Shown: positions 12,900 to 25,337, counted from the stretch's first letter. The stretch is 64,000 nt of DNA from Chondrosia reniformis (GCA_947172415.1 OX359195.1:1364001-1428000); one strand, 5' to 3'. Translations and numbers: made by a program. The notes: a model not told the origin generated them from the sequence alone.

Positions 12900-13265
12900 T
12901 TAAAGTCGAAGAAAATAGCTAGCAAATAACAATGACCTGTTTGAATACGAAAGGTTCATGACCTATTTACATGTCAACAACTCAAAATTAATGGAGATCC
13001 AATTATGAACCAACTAATTAAGCCCGAATATAGCTATACACTAAAACCAATGCAGGAGATATTTGGTTTGCATATAGCTATAATACGATAAAATGTCATG
13101 TACTGTACCTTTTTGGTCGTTTAAACTGAAATAGCACGCCCTGGAGAATTCCGACATTAGAGAATGAAGCATTTGTACATGTTGAATTACTAACTTTACG
13201 CATTTACCAGGCGATTTGTTTGCAAGAACAAGACTCGCGCTTAGCAGTCCCAGCGAATGCAGCAT
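12900..13265 (-). CDS. Possible small 44-aa protein, three exons (tentative)
   Basis: I do not recognise this gene. A model with exons 13200-13265, 13109-13140 and 12900-12936 uses GT-AG sites and closes in frame at 44 aa. The product starts with a hydrophobic stretch (MLHSLGLLSASLVL), then a basic patch (FKRPKR), then a second hydrophobic end. Upstream (13320-13400) the sequence is CpG- and GC-rich for this genome, and a donor GTGAGT (near 13332) plus acceptor (near 13276) suggest a 5' UTR intron. That makes a transcription start on the - strand plausible. The coding model itself is weak because such a short frame can close by chance; it could be a non-coding transcript. Confidence 0.22.
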
Positions 13266-13319
13266 CTTCACTCCACCTGTAGAAAAGAAGTGCAGAGACG
13301 CAAAAGCGTAATAGATCAA

Positions 13320-13410
13320 CTGAACAACTCACCCGCGCGTGCATCGCTTCTTCTTCAACGCTCTCTTATCAAGCCACGTCGCGAACCAGCGACAACGGAA
13401 GTAACGTGAC
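13320..13410 (-). promoter_or_regulatory. GC-rich promoter-like segment
   Basis: A locally GC/CpG-rich island between AT-rich flanks, holding GCGCGGGTGAGT-type donor text on the - strand. It looks like the 5' end of a - strand transcript, perhaps the tentative small gene. Confidence 0.35.
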
Positions 13411-13672
13411 TAAGCATGATTGCAACACTTCATTGTATACCGGAAATGCAAGTTTTATTTTCCTTGTATAGTTTGTAGTCTTCAAGTTGGGAAACAGTTG
13501 ATATGAATGATATAACGCAAGTTATTAATGGACAATCAATAAACACTAAGTATATATTATAACTTAAATACAAAAAATATCGGTCGCTTAGCTAAATAAT
13601 GACACACAGTCGAAGTAGTTTGATGATTAAATTTAAGGTAATTGGTAATACTGTTAATTCTTCTTAGTAAAG

Positions 13673-15106
13673 TTACTCTTCATACATCTTGTCAATGAGA
13701 TCTTTGTACTTGGTCACAATTGTCTTTCTCTTCAGCTTTAGAGTGGGAGTGAGCAGTGGTTTATCTCCCAAAGGACTTAGGTCTTCAGGCAAAATTGTAA
13801 ATTTCTGAAAAAAAAAACAAAAAACAAAGTGATCAATCAGACAAAAGTGTATCTCAAATTGTATAATCACTTGGTTGGTGATTTATGAGGTGTTGCTTGC
13901 TATATAATACAATAGATTGGGTGGCCATATCTTTTCAGCCATTCCTACTTAGTGAGTACGATAGTACTCTCTGATATATCTATAAGACCCCAAGATTAGC
14001 ATAGAGAGCCAAGGACTCACAAAAGATCAAGAAGAAGATAAAGATATCCAGCATCACTGATGAAGGGTGGAATTCCCAGAAATACCACCTGGACCAGTGG
14101 AGAAGAAGAGAAGTAGAAGGAGAACTCTTGTATCCTCATCCAAAGCTCTCACAAGGTTGAGTTCCTTATAGGTCTTTTACTCTAAAGTAGATGTGGCATG
14201 TTGAAAAAATTGTGTGTTAGATTATTTGGATGTATTTATGTGCAAAAGTTAACTTAGATCCATACCTGCACTTTCTGAGCATTGGATATAGCTGTCTCAT
14301 TAGCTGACTGCATTCCTTGTCTAATGTATTCAGACACTCTGTCATCCTCTCGGACCTCAGTGACAGACCTGGCCTTGGATCCAATGTTATTCATCACTCC
14401 AAGGGACACAGAGTCAAGATTATCACTGGGGGCACCATTGCCCTCTGCCTGCCAATTATATCAAAACAGTTTACAAATTATACCTGGGACACCAAAGGTA
14501 GACCAGTCAATATTATCATGAGGTGATGGGGCTAGATTTCCTGATTAAAATGATGATGATTATGCAAATTAAGCTGCGGTTTTTTCAAATATTTTAAATA
14601 TAATAGAGTAAGGATTCCTTCTAACTGCGTCGAACTTATCTTTAGAAAGGATCATCTTTCGACTTTTAGAGTGTCTAATGCCTATAAAACAAGACACCTG
14701 CAGACCAACAGCAGTCACTAAAGAAGACCCCCAGGGTCGAAACATTTGACAAGAAGAAGAAAGAAAAGCTGCGTCTTTAGACGCTCTAAAAGTCAAAAGA
14801 TGACCCTTTCTAAAGACATTTGAAATATCTTTAAAGTTTAGGAAGTAATCTGTGCATACGGATATTTGATTACACTTTATGCAAATATTCTTAAAATTTA
14901 CATTTCTGACAGATATTGTATAGATACAAAGAGTACATAGCTGTGTGTGTGCTTACAAGTAATCCGTATAGAAAAGGAGAATTTGATTGTGTTTACACTA
15001 CCAATCACAACTGGACCTTCGCATCAGATCATTGAGCCCTATTGATCTATAGTGTTATCCCACTTAAATTAGGCTAGTTCTAATAGTAATATCTACTATC
15101 TACTAT

Positions 15107-15160
<54 letters not shown>

Positions 15161-18100
15161 ATAGAGTATTATACCAAATGAATATAGTGGAATTATTAGA
15201 CATGCTGGTTTGTTGTTAAATTTGGTAAATTATTAGGACTTTTAACACACGTCTTTGAACAATTCACTTCAAATAATCAATACAACGTTTCACCCTTCTC
15301 GGGCTTCATCAGGTAACGTTGTATTGATTATTTGAAGTGAATTGTTCAAAGACGTCTGTTAAAAGTCCTAATAATTTACCAAATTATACCAAATGAAGTA
15401 GGTATGTAAGAAAACCTAACAGGTATACATAAAAAGAATGGTGGAATACTAACTTCAACTTTGAAGGACACCAGCATTGTGAGGTACTTTTGGTCGTCTC
15501 CGACTACAATCACATGGCTCAGGCATGGCATTTGCTTCTTCATTTCCTAGCAACCAAGATCGGGGGAGACGAAAAGCCAGTGAGACAACTTATTGAGAAG
15601 GAAGATAAAATATATGTATGGACTCAAAAAGACTAGTAAGAAGACAAAGACCCTAGGGTCACTGATGAAGGGTGAAATTCCCAGAAACAGCTGTCTGGCC
15701 CAGTGGAGAAAGACCTCTAACTGTGTAGGTTTGCCCTAAGTCATTAGTCTAAGCAAGATGGACATGGAAACCAACCTCCTCAATCAACACTGGAGCAACA
15801 TTCTCCCCTCCTTTGGTGATTATCAGCTCCTTCAACCTTCCAGTGATACTCAAGTATCCTAAAAATAACAAAGTAATAGCTTCAAGCTCACAACAGTCCA
15901 TTTACTAGTACAAGGCTGCATAGAGGGGGGAGGGGGGAATTGATTCCCCCCTAGACTTTCGGGAAGTTAATATAAACTGCTTCGACACCCTCATACCATT
16001 GCCCCCCATAAATTTAGAAAAATTTCATTTCAATTTTCTCTCGATCAAACAACATTAGGAAAATGGTAATTAAGCACCAAACAATTCCACCACACTCCGT
16101 AGGAATATCACCAATCATTCAGGATCAAAACAATTCCACCACACTCCGTAGGAATATCACCAATCATTCAGGATCAAAACAATTCCACCACACTCCGTAG
16201 GAATATCACCAATCATTCAGGATCAAAACAATTCCACCACACTCCGTAGGAATATCACCAATCATTCAGGATCAAAACAATTCCACCACACTCTGTAGGA
16301 ATATCACCAATCATTCAGGATCAAACAGCTGACTAAAGTTTAACAACAAAACTACGTCTCTAGACATTCAAAAAGGATGAACCATCAAAGAGATAAATAT
16401 CTACACAAAACTAAACATAGTGTCTAGTGTCTCTTCCATAATACTATATCAGTCAACCAGAACTCAGAGAAAGCATTTCAAATGACTTACCTTCCTTGTC
16501 AACCTTCCCAATGTCTCCCGAGTGGAGCCAGCCATCCTCATCAATCGCCTCCACAGTCTTCTCCTCCTGACCTAGATAACCCATAAAAACATGGCGGCCA
16601 CGGAAACACACTTCTCCCTCTCCAAACCTTAACAGTTAAAATCATACAATAAATGAACAAGTACGTATATGCACAGCTTTATCAGAGTGGATTATACACT
16701 TTTAGCAAAAACGTGAATATTAAAATTAGATAGAGCATTGAATACACCAACCGGCACACATAAGATATGTACACATACTGATCATGACCAGGGCTGCATA
16801 GAGGGGGAGGGGGCCCCTAGGATTTCCCCCTAGACTCCCCTAGACTGCTTTATACCATTGCCCCTCCCCTCCCCCCAGCCCCAAGCTCTACATTCATTTA
16901 AAATTCTACAATAAAGGATATGGAATCAAATTCTATTCTGTCAGATGAGATACTTCTATTTGCTGATCCTTCTATAATAAAAAAGATGCAAATGCATATA
17001 TAAAAATTACAGGGACATACTCATCCGGTTTGTCAATCTTCATCTCGCATCCAGCCATCAACTTGCCACTTGTCCCAGATCTATGTTGACCTATGTATGC
17101 ATGCATATAATGAAATGATGAAGACATGGCTAAGTTATAAGTTACAAGATTTCAATAAGTAACAGTTATTAAAGAGATGTATAGCTTTAAATGAAATACA
17201 TGGAATCAAATGTGAGGGTAATAGATTGTGATTTATGGTATGTGTACGTATACATTCTGGTTAAAAGAATATATGCAATGAAGCTTAAGGTATATAAACT
17301 GAATTACAGAGGCATCAAATAAATGTGTGTCCAAAGATTGTGGATGCAAGCAAAACTCTAAATCTCACATACTTTGGATGCATGCATGAATTTCCAGTGG
17401 TTTTCATATGAGCTTCTGCAACAGAAACTTTTATACAAGTTATTGAACTATTCTACCACGAAGGTCTTCATCAGCAATGAGGTGAGGTGGGAACAAAAAT
17501 TATTGTTGCTCATGCTCATATGAAAACCACTGATCTTATAATGAGTGTAAAAATAAGCCATATCATTTCATGTAATTTCCAATATGATTGCTATTTTTTA
17601 GCCTCCTGGTCTCTTATTAAGAGGTCCTTCTTAGACTGACAACTAGTAGCCTCCTGGTCTCTTATTAAGAGGTCCTTCTTAGACTGACAACTAGTAGCCT
17701 CCTGGTCTCTTATTAAGAGGTCCTTCTTAGACTGACAACTAGTAGCCTCCTGGTCTCTTATTAAGAGGTCCTTCTTAGACTGACAACTAGTAGCTCCTGG
17801 ACTCTTATTAAGAGGTCCTTCTTAGACTGACAACTAGTAGCCTCCTGGTCTCTTTATAAGAGGGCCTTCTTAGGCCGACAAGTAGTAGCTTCCTGGTCTC
17901 TTATTAAGAGGGCCTTCTACATATTGACTCCAAATGGTAAAATTGTACATGCAGTAACAGGGGCTTCATTACCATCAAAGGAGACAGTCTGAGGGCCTGA
18001 GGATTCAGACATGCCATAGATCTCATATATTGGGATATCGAGGTCCAAAAAGAAGTGGAGAACATTCTTAGCAATAGGGGCAGCCCCTACCAGCTGATTG

Positions 18101-21100
18101 CGACATCTATCCATACCTATGGCTTCACGAAGTGGTGAAAAACAAAACCTGCAGACAAAGATACATACTAACTACCACACTCTTCATACTAACTACCACA
18201 CTCTTCATACTAACTACCACACTTTTCATACTAACTACCACACTCTTCATACTAACTACCACACTCTTCATACTAATGACCACACTCTTCATACTAATGA
18301 CAACACTCTTCATACTAACTACCACACTCTTCATACTAATGACCACACTCTTCATACTAACTACCACACTCTTCATACTAACTACCACACTCTTCATACT
18401 AACTACCACACTTTTCATACTAACTACCACACTCTTCATACTAACTACCACACTCTTCATACTAATGACCACACTCTTCATACTAAATACCACACTCTTC
18501 ATACTAACTACCACACTCTTCATACTAACTACCACACTCTTCATACTAACTACCACACTCTTCATACTAACTACCACACTCTTCATACTAACTACCACAC
18601 TCTTCATACTAATGACCACACTCTTCATACTAACTACCACACTCTTCATACTAACTACCACACTCTTCATACTAACTACCACACTCTTCATACTAACTAC
18701 CACACTCTTCATACTAACTACCACACCCTCCATACTAACTACCACACCCTCCATACTAATGACCACACCCTCCACACTAATGACCACACCCTCCATACTA
18801 ATGACCACACCCTCCATACTAATGACCACACCCTCCATACTAACGACCACACCCACCGATTGGCAAGCCAATAGCCCCATGGTTTTGAGTGGTCCCCATC
18901 CATCCGCTTAGCACTTCGGCATCGACCAACAGATTTGGCTCCTTCAACGATACGGCTCTTCATCCCCTTATAGCCATCAAACTGCTCCTGAATCTTGTCT
19001 CTCAACTTTTCCCAAACTCGAGGTACTCCCATAAAAGCAGTTGGTCGGACCTCCTAAATCATGAGACATCATCTATTAATTAATAAATTTTCCCACCTCA
19101 CATGAAATGATATAATGGGATGTGGATGGAAATGACTTGATTAAATATTAGTATGTTAGTGGGAAAATAGTATCATATAAGTACAAGCTTCAGACCCTTA
19201 CAAATTTGAATATTAAAAATTACAGATAAATTTCTTATTGTGGTATCAGTATACTTAGTAGTGGTATCAGTATACTTAATAGTGGTATCAGTATACTTAG
19301 TAGTGGTATCAGTATACTTAGTAGTGGTATCAGTATACTAAGTAGTGGTATCAGTATACTTAGTAGTGGTATCAGTATACTTAGTAGTGGTATCAGTATA
19401 CTTAGTAGTGGTATCAGTATACTTAGTAGTGGTATCAGTATACTTAATAGTGGTATCAGTACACTAATTAGTGGTATCAGTATACTTAGTAGTGGAATCA
19501 GTATACTATCAGTATACTAAGTAGTGGTGTCAGTATACTATCAGTATACTAAGTAGTGGTGTCAGTATACTAAGTAGTGGTGTTAGTATACTAGGTAGTG
19601 GTGTTAGTATACCTAGTAGTGTCACATGGTAAATGAAGTGCTCTGACCTTCAGTGTCTGGACCAGGCTACCTCTGAGGGCATCTGGCTGGGCAAACCAGA
19701 CAGTGATACCGTACTGCAGTGGAGCGTACAGGTCCAACATTTGGGCCGCGATATGGCTGAGTGGTAAGTAACTTATCATGTGCTCCTCCTACAGAATGTG
19801 CCAACATCAACCAACATCATATTGATTCCATATCTTGCAGGTTATACACTTAGATAGCTACGTATGTCGACATTGAAACACAAGACAGGGATCATGTGAC
19901 AAGATTAACCATACAGAAGTGACATACTGAAATTTATTGCCTAGTTAATTTTTGGGGCGCATGGCTTCCTATTCGTAACCTTGTATATTTATATCTGCCA
20001 CCAAAATGGCGGACGTTCGACTGCATGGCTTTTGCTTTCTATCCTTATAATTAGCTTTCTCTTCCTTAGTGTTGAACGTTGAACCAACAAAAAGTATTTA
20101 GAAACCACCTTTACTAATACTATGTAATGTAAAGCTAGCGCAAAATCATTTTCTACGATATATGGCCTTGAAATTGATGGCAATTAAGCAACGACTGGAA
20201 TCGGTTAACCGGATATCTAAGTAGTTTGAGTTTGTATAGGGGCTACTGGTGCCCCAAAAACTCGAAATACTAGTTCCATTTATATATCTTACTCTAGATT
20301 ACATGTACATATCAAATTAAAATTGAGAGACATACGTATACGTGCCACTTGGCAGTAGTGTATATTATAATAGACATTAACATGCATATTGTACATACTA
20401 GATGCTTAAGTGCATTACTGTAAATTATTTAATGAAATTAAAATTTAGTAATATGCAGTTTCATTAAAAGACTATTTTTAGCACATTTGGCCTACTGTGA
20501 ATAACCAGCATAATAGGAATACAGTATTACGTACATTAACACATAGGAATACAGTACTACAGTATACACATAGGAATATAGTACTACATTATACACATAG
20601 GAATACAGTACTACATTATACACATAGGAATACAGTACTACATTATACACATAGGAATACAGTACTACATTATACAATAGGAATACAGTATTACATTAAC
20701 ACATAGGAATACAGTACTACATTATACACATAGGAATACAGTACTACATTATACACATAGGAATACAGTACTACATTATACACATAGGAATACAGTACTA
20801 CATTATACAATAGGAATACAGTATTACATTAACACATAGGAATACAGTACTACATTATACACATAGGAATACAGTACTACATTATACACATAGGAATACA
20901 GTACTACATTATACAATAGGAATACAGTATTACATTATACAATAGGAATACAGTATTACATTATACACATAGGAATACAGTACTACATTATACAATAGGA
21001 ATACAGTATTACATTATACACATAGGAATACAGTACTACATTATACAATAGGAATACAGTATTACATTATACACATTGGAATACAGTATTACATTAACAC

Positions 21101-24100
21101 ATAGGAATACAGTACTACATTATACAATAGGAATACAGTATTACATTAACACATAGGAATACAGTACTACATTATACACATAGGAATACAGTACTACATT
21201 ATACACATAGGAATACAGTACTACATTATACAATAGGAATACAGTATTACATTATACAATAGGAATACAGTATTACATTATACACATAGGAATACAGTAC
21301 TACATTATACAATAGGAATACAGTATTACATTATACACATAGGAATACAGTACTACATTATACAATAGGAATACAGTATTACATTATACACATTGGAATA
21401 CAGTATTACATTAACACATAGGAATACAGTACTACATTATACAATAGGAATACAGTATTACATTAACACATAGGAATACAGTACTACAGGGAATAAGGAT
21501 AAAGCACTATATTCTGATAGTAGATAGAGACTGGAGTATAGACAACGGCTACTTACTTCTCCAAGTCCAAAGAGACTACCACAGACTTTAGATGTCCAAG
21601 TGACGTTGTCGTGACTCAGCATCACTCCTTTAGGTGGTCCAGTAGTTCCTACACATGACACACAGGTAAGAAAAATGAAGAAGATGAAGTGACACACAGG
21701 TAAGAAAAATGAAGAAGATGAAGTGACACAAAGCTCTTTTGCTGTGAACCCAGTAAAGTTAAACTTGATGTTGATATTGACTGTAAACTGTTTATCAGTG
21801 ATTGTAATTGAGTGGCTAGGTGATCTGTTAAACTTGCATACCTCACTGAAGTGAATCATAAAATTGCTAATGTGCAGTGTTCACAATGAGTGAATACGCT
21901 TTCTGAATCCTAGCAACGCTGTCTCTTACAATTTCTGAACATTTCAATCATCTAAAAACACTGGCATACCTGATGTATAAATGGTCTAATAACACTTACA
22001 TACCTGATGTATAAATGAGGCTGCAACAATTTCCAGGTCTTTGTTTTTCAATTCTCCACTGAACCTCATAATCAGGAAGGTCCTGCAAATGCACAATGAT
22101 TATATTGGTACATATGTGTATGTATGTATATTAACATGTAAGGGAGAATAAGTATGCAACTTGTAACTATAATATTATAATTATGACCTGATAATAACAA
22201 TAATAATAATGACCTTTCCCAGAAGGATGAACTCATCCCAGTGAATGACTCCAGCGTCTCTGTGACCACTATCCACAGGACCAGGCATGTATTGAACTAT
22301 GACCTTTAAGTTGGGCAATCGGTCTTTAATCTGATATAAGATACAAGTGATGAGAAGAATGGATGGATGGATGGATGGATGGATGGATGGATGGATTGAT
22401 GGATGGATGGATGGATGGATGGATGGATGGATGGATGGATGGATGGATGGATGGATGGATGGATGGATGGATGGATGGATGGATGGATGGATGGATGGAT
22501 GGATGGATGGATGGATGGATGGATGGATGGATGGATGGATGGATGGGTAGATGGATGGATGACTGGATGGATGGGTGGATGGATGGATGACTGGATGGGT
22601 GAATGGGTGGATGGATGGGTGGATGGATGGGTGGGTGGATGGATGGGTGAATGGGTGGATGGATGGGTGAATGGGTGGATGACTGGATGGGTGAATGGGT
22701 GGATGGATGGGTGGATGGATGGGTGGGTGGATGGATGGGTGAATGGGTGGATGACTGGATGGGTGAATGGGTGGATGGATGGGTGGATGGATGGGTGGGT
22801 GGATGGATGGGTGAATGGGTGGATGTATGGGTGGACGGATGGGTATGTGGATATATTCACATTCAGAATCTTTGCCACCTGAGCCTTATTTTCGCAGAAG
22901 ACGGCTTGTGCCTTACAGTCACTCAGCACATGATGACAGGCCTCTATAAACACAACAAGAGCAACCTAACTTATAAATAATGATACAACATACGTACATA
23001 TCCAATGCTCTATACGCAGGTTTGCCGTAGGTTATCTAAGAATATTGTATTTTAATCTATTTTCCTCATGTTTTCTAGATATGATTTTTGGAATATAGCA
23101 TTTTCGATAATTCATGTACGTACATACATACATGAAGGGTGGAAAATTCCCAGAAACAGCTGCCTGGCCCAGTGGAGAAGAAGATGAAAGAAGGGAAAAG
23201 AAGGAAGAAAAGACTCCTGTATCTTCATCCAAAGCTCTCTTCAGGTTTAGTTCTCCTATAGGCTTTTTACAGAATAGGCATAGCATGTAGGAAAATGGTA
23301 TCTTAGATTTTTCATACATGCATAAATACACATGTAGATGTACCTATAACATTTGGATGTAACAACAACTACTGTACCATATTGACACATCAGTCGCTGA
23401 TGAAGACCCTCAGGGTCAAAACATTCGACCAAAAAATTTATAAAGCCAAACTGCGTTGTTAGACGCTCAAAGAATCAAAAGAGGTAAAAGATAAGTTCGC
23501 TGCAATTAGAAGAAATCCTTATTCTATTACTGCACCATGCAGGCGAATGTGAAATCAAAAGGACATGTGACGGGTGGCCATATTACTGGCCAATTGTAAC
23601 CACATACGGATACTAATAATAGCTATGTTACTAAAATACTTGCCTTCGTTATTGGTTGCATATACTCCAGAGGAAAGGGCTCCGCACTACACATTAGATA
23701 CGCAGTCATACATAAACAGGAGTTGAACAATCATGCATGTATGAAAATGTGGACGTAAAAGAATATTAGTGATCATTATGACGAGGCAGTATCTCTATTG
23801 CACAACTCACCAAGATGGCTGACAGGCTGGCTATGAACCACTCAGGACTATTAAATCCCAAAACTCCCACACCGTGAAATGGCTCTACCTCTAACTTGAT
23901 CAAGGCTTTGGCACCCAACACAATCTTCTCATAGTACTCCTTAAAAGTGGTTTGCTGCCATCGACCATCTCTCTTCACACACATAGCAGGTTTGGGTCCA
24001 AACTTCTTTGAAGCTCGCTTGATGAGGTCACACACAGTGACGGGGGCCACAGAGGAAGGCCCAGACAGGGTGGTCTGGAGTAAAGGAAATTTATTTAAAG

Positions 24101-25337
24101 ATGGTGAAAGTTTTTTGCACAGTTAATAAGGCATTTTATATATACATACATATATGTCAATATTTTTTTAATATCATGAAACTTGCAATTGGTAAAGCAT
24201 CATGTAATACATCCAGTGACCCCACTCTATAAAACACCTTTATATACTGAATAAAACATGTAAATATTAAAAATGATTAATCAGGAATAAAATGGTGGAC
24301 CCTGTTTATCAGTATATTCATTATACCACATATTGTACAAACAGTAACTACGCTTAATTAGGCACCTGGTTCAACTTTTATCCTGTGGGAAACACTGCAG
24401 TTTGTAAAAACCTCTTCAAAACTTAAAGGAGTGAAGACGTACATACAGCTATTTATACACACATACGTATCACCTTTAAATGTATAAAAAAACTAATAGC
24501 CATATAGCCATATTGTTAAGAATTAGAAGTGTAAATTTGCTTAAAGGTACATTTAAAGATGACTATATATTCATATTGTACAGTATAGACAAAATATACG
24601 CGTTATAGATTACTTTCAACACCAAATTATTAGTCTTACATTGTTATATGCATACACAATATTTGGTATAATAAAACTGAAAGTTCTATACACTATACAC
24701 GACATATAAACTATTTTTAGAGACGAGCAAAGTAGTGTATCCTCTATACAGTGTTTTACATATCTTCCTAATTAATCTGTTAAAGCTATTGTATTCCTGT
24801 GGTATTCAAAGGTCTCTAAAATTTATTTTTTTCATTTTCGAAATGGTAAAGCTGTAGACATCACAACCATGAAGAATTAAATGACTCAGGAAGCGATTGG
24901 GATTTACACACTAAAATGCACCATTAATATTATTAACGGAGGACCAAGTTAAACACACACACACACGCGTGCACTCCGAACCTACACGAACTTGTAATGG
25001 TTAGCTATAGGAACTACAAATAGATACAAGTAATGACATCGTCCAGATAAAGATAAACTGGAAATTTAATAGTAATATAATGCAGGATGCGAAGAAATTC
25101 GTGAAATTCTTAAGTAGGTAAGGGGGGCGTAGCTGTTCATAAAGGTTGAATCCAAAACCAATAACCCAGGAACTACGTATAAAGTTAGAACTATGAAGTT
25201 AAAATTTCCTGCATAAAGATGTTTTTAGATATTATAAATCGAAAAATCGGTACTGTTATTGCTACATATATATATCACTCTACCTTGACACGTATCTCTT
25301 CCGTTGGATCAGTCGTACAGTGCTTTGTGGAAGCCAT
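13673..25337 (-). CDS. ACSBG2: Bubblegum-family very-long-chain acyl-CoA synthetase, 16 exons
   Basis: Exons: 25284-25337, 23811-24074, 23644-23686, 22861-22943, 22214-22330, 22004-22082, 21557-21648, 19648-19788, 18857-19053, 17949-18148, 17021-17090, 16491-16627, 15776-15858, 15454-15546, 14266-14448, 13673-13804. Together they encode 655 aa in one frame (human ACSBG2 666). Family hallmarks: [17 protein letters not shown] (about 90-106), AMP-binding loop [18 protein letters not shown] (about 210-227), [21 protein letters not shown] (about 403-411), [26 protein letters not shown], and the C-terminal lysine-rich segment. Known reaction: ATP-dependent activation of long and very long fatty acids to acyl-CoA, at membranes. 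ACSBG1 and ACSBG2 cannot be separated here; the invertebrate gene may be ancestral to both. Intron 3 has a GC donor. Most introns carry tandem repeats. No key catalytic motif is broken, so the gene looks functional. Confidence 0.95.
14030..14210. repeat. Dispersed repeat family B, copy 1
   Basis: Core CACTGATGAAGGGTGGAATT, then CCCAGAAAT, CCAGTGGAGAAGAAG, ATCCAAAGCTCTC and TATAGGTCTTTTAC. The same order of blocks occurs at 23130-23310, and shorter versions at 15600-15720 and 58060-58165. Lies in ACSBG intron 15. Confidence 0.7.
14570..14830. repeat. Inverted-repeat element, dispersed family C, in ACSBG intron 15
   Basis: The left part (14576-14680) is an imperfect reverse complement of the right part (14765-14820), for example CTTTCGACTTTTAGAGTGTC against GACGCTCTAAAAGTCAAAAG. 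The centre holds AAGACCCCCAGGGTCGAAAC. Related text lies at 23385-23530 and 6240-6300. Confidence 0.6.
15088..15162. repeat. (TAC)n trinucleotide microsatellite
   Basis: An almost pure ACT/TAC run of over 60 bp inside ACSBG intron 15. Confidence 0.9.
15219..15383. repeat. Long near-perfect hairpin (MITE-like) in ACSBG intron 15
   Basis: Arms of about 70 bp (15219-15289 and 15314-15383) are reverse complements with only a couple of mismatches. The loop of about 24 bp reads, on the - strand, CTGATGAAGCCCGAGAAGGG followed by TGAAAC. The arms begin ATTTGGTAAATTATTAGGAC. A related sequence with the same loop motif and following text lies at 62326-62375. Confidence 0.85.
15600..15720. repeat. Dispersed repeat family B, copy 2 (short)
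   Basis: CACTGATGAAGGGTGAAATT, CCCAGAAACAGCTGTCTGG and CCCAGTGGAGAA match the cores at 14050-14105 and 23130-23180. Lies in ACSBG intron 13. Confidence 0.65.
16080..16330. repeat. 49-bp tandem repeat, 5 copies, in ACSBG intron 12
   Basis: The unit contains AACAATTCCACCACACTC and GGAATATCACCAATCATTCA. Copies are nearly identical (one C-to-T change), which points to recent expansion. Confidence 0.9.
17395..17535. repeat. Terminal-inverted-repeat element in ACSBG intron 10
   Basis: AGTGGTTTTCATATGAGC at the left end is repeated inverted at the right (GCTCATATGAAAACCACT). About 100 bp separate the arms and include, on the - strand, CTGATGAAGACC. MITE-like; no coding frame. Confidence 0.65.
17597..17930. 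repeat. About 48-bp tandem repeat, 7 copies, in ACSBG intron 10
   Basis: The unit contains GCCTCCTGGTCTCTTATTAA and GAGGTCCTTCTTAGACTGAC. The last copies are degenerate and reach to within about 20 bp of the exon 10 donor. Confidence 0.9.
18165..18856. repeat. 21-bp minisatellite filling ACSBG intron 9
   Basis: About 33 copies of CATACTAACTACCACACTCT plus one base. It occupies almost the whole intron between exon 10 and exon 9, and the donor of exon 9 (CG|GTGGGT) lies at its edge. The period is a multiple of three, so long open frames appear on both strands; these are artefacts. Confidence 0.95.
19240..19620. repeat. 21-bp minisatellite in ACSBG intron 8
   Basis: Units of GTGGTATCAGTATACTTAGT plus A, about 18 copies, more degenerate toward the exon 8 end. 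Confidence 0.92.
19925..20090. repeat. Dispersed repeat family A, copy 2, in ACSBG intron 7
   Basis: Similar to 7365-7500 (shared GCCACCAAAATGGC and TTAGCTTTCTCTT blocks). Confidence 0.5.
20512..21490. repeat. About 24-27-bp minisatellite with higher-order structure, ACSBG intron 7
   Basis: Units contain ATAGGAATACAGTACTACAT, with a long (ATTATACAC) and a short (ATTATACA) linker variant. The order of variants in about 20820-21110 is repeated in about 21145-21430, so a block of roughly 320 bp was itself duplicated. Confidence 0.92.
21960..22020 (-). repeat. Tandem duplication of the ACSBG exon 6 donor region
   Basis: CATACCTGATGTATAAATG occurs twice, 38 bp apart (21965-21983 and 22000-22021). 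The outer copy is the true donor. The inner copy recreates the last exon bases and a GTATG donor inside intron 6. Using it would add 38 nt and shift the frame. Confidence 0.7.
22352..22850. repeat. (GGAT)n array, pure then degenerate, in ACSBG intron 4
   Basis: A pure GGAT run to about 22545 is followed by GGGT/GAAT/GACT variants arranged in a longer period. All six frames stay open through it, so the long frames here are not genes. Confidence 0.95.
23130..23310. repeat. Dispersed repeat family B, copy 3, in ACSBG intron 3
   Basis: GAAGGGTGGAAAATTCCCAG, CAGCTGCCTGGCCCAGTGG, ATCTTCATCCAAAGCTCTC and TATAGGCTTTTTACAGAAT follow the same order as 14050-14210. The tail TAGCATGTAGGAAAATGGTA also occurs alone at 6791-6811. 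Confidence 0.7.
23385..23530. repeat. Dispersed repeat family C, copy 3, in ACSBG intron 3
   Basis: GCTGATGAAGACCCTCAGGG begins it, and AATTAGAAGAAATCCTTATT lies near its end. It matches the right half of the element at 14715-14830 plus the RRNPYSI-like tail. Confidence 0.6.

Noticed and set aside
15283-15312. Functional hammerhead ribozyme
   Set aside because: Core boxes are present, but stem II pairing is off by one base and stems I and III are not evident next to the core. Kept only as a motif-family finding.
18098-18911. 250-residue frames on both strands
   Set aside because: Caused by a 21-bp minisatellite whose period is divisible by three; it is an intron of ACSBG.
22306-22980. His-Pro-Ser and Trp-Met-Asp-Gly repeat proteins
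   Set aside because: Translation of a GGAT microsatellite in an ACSBG intron.
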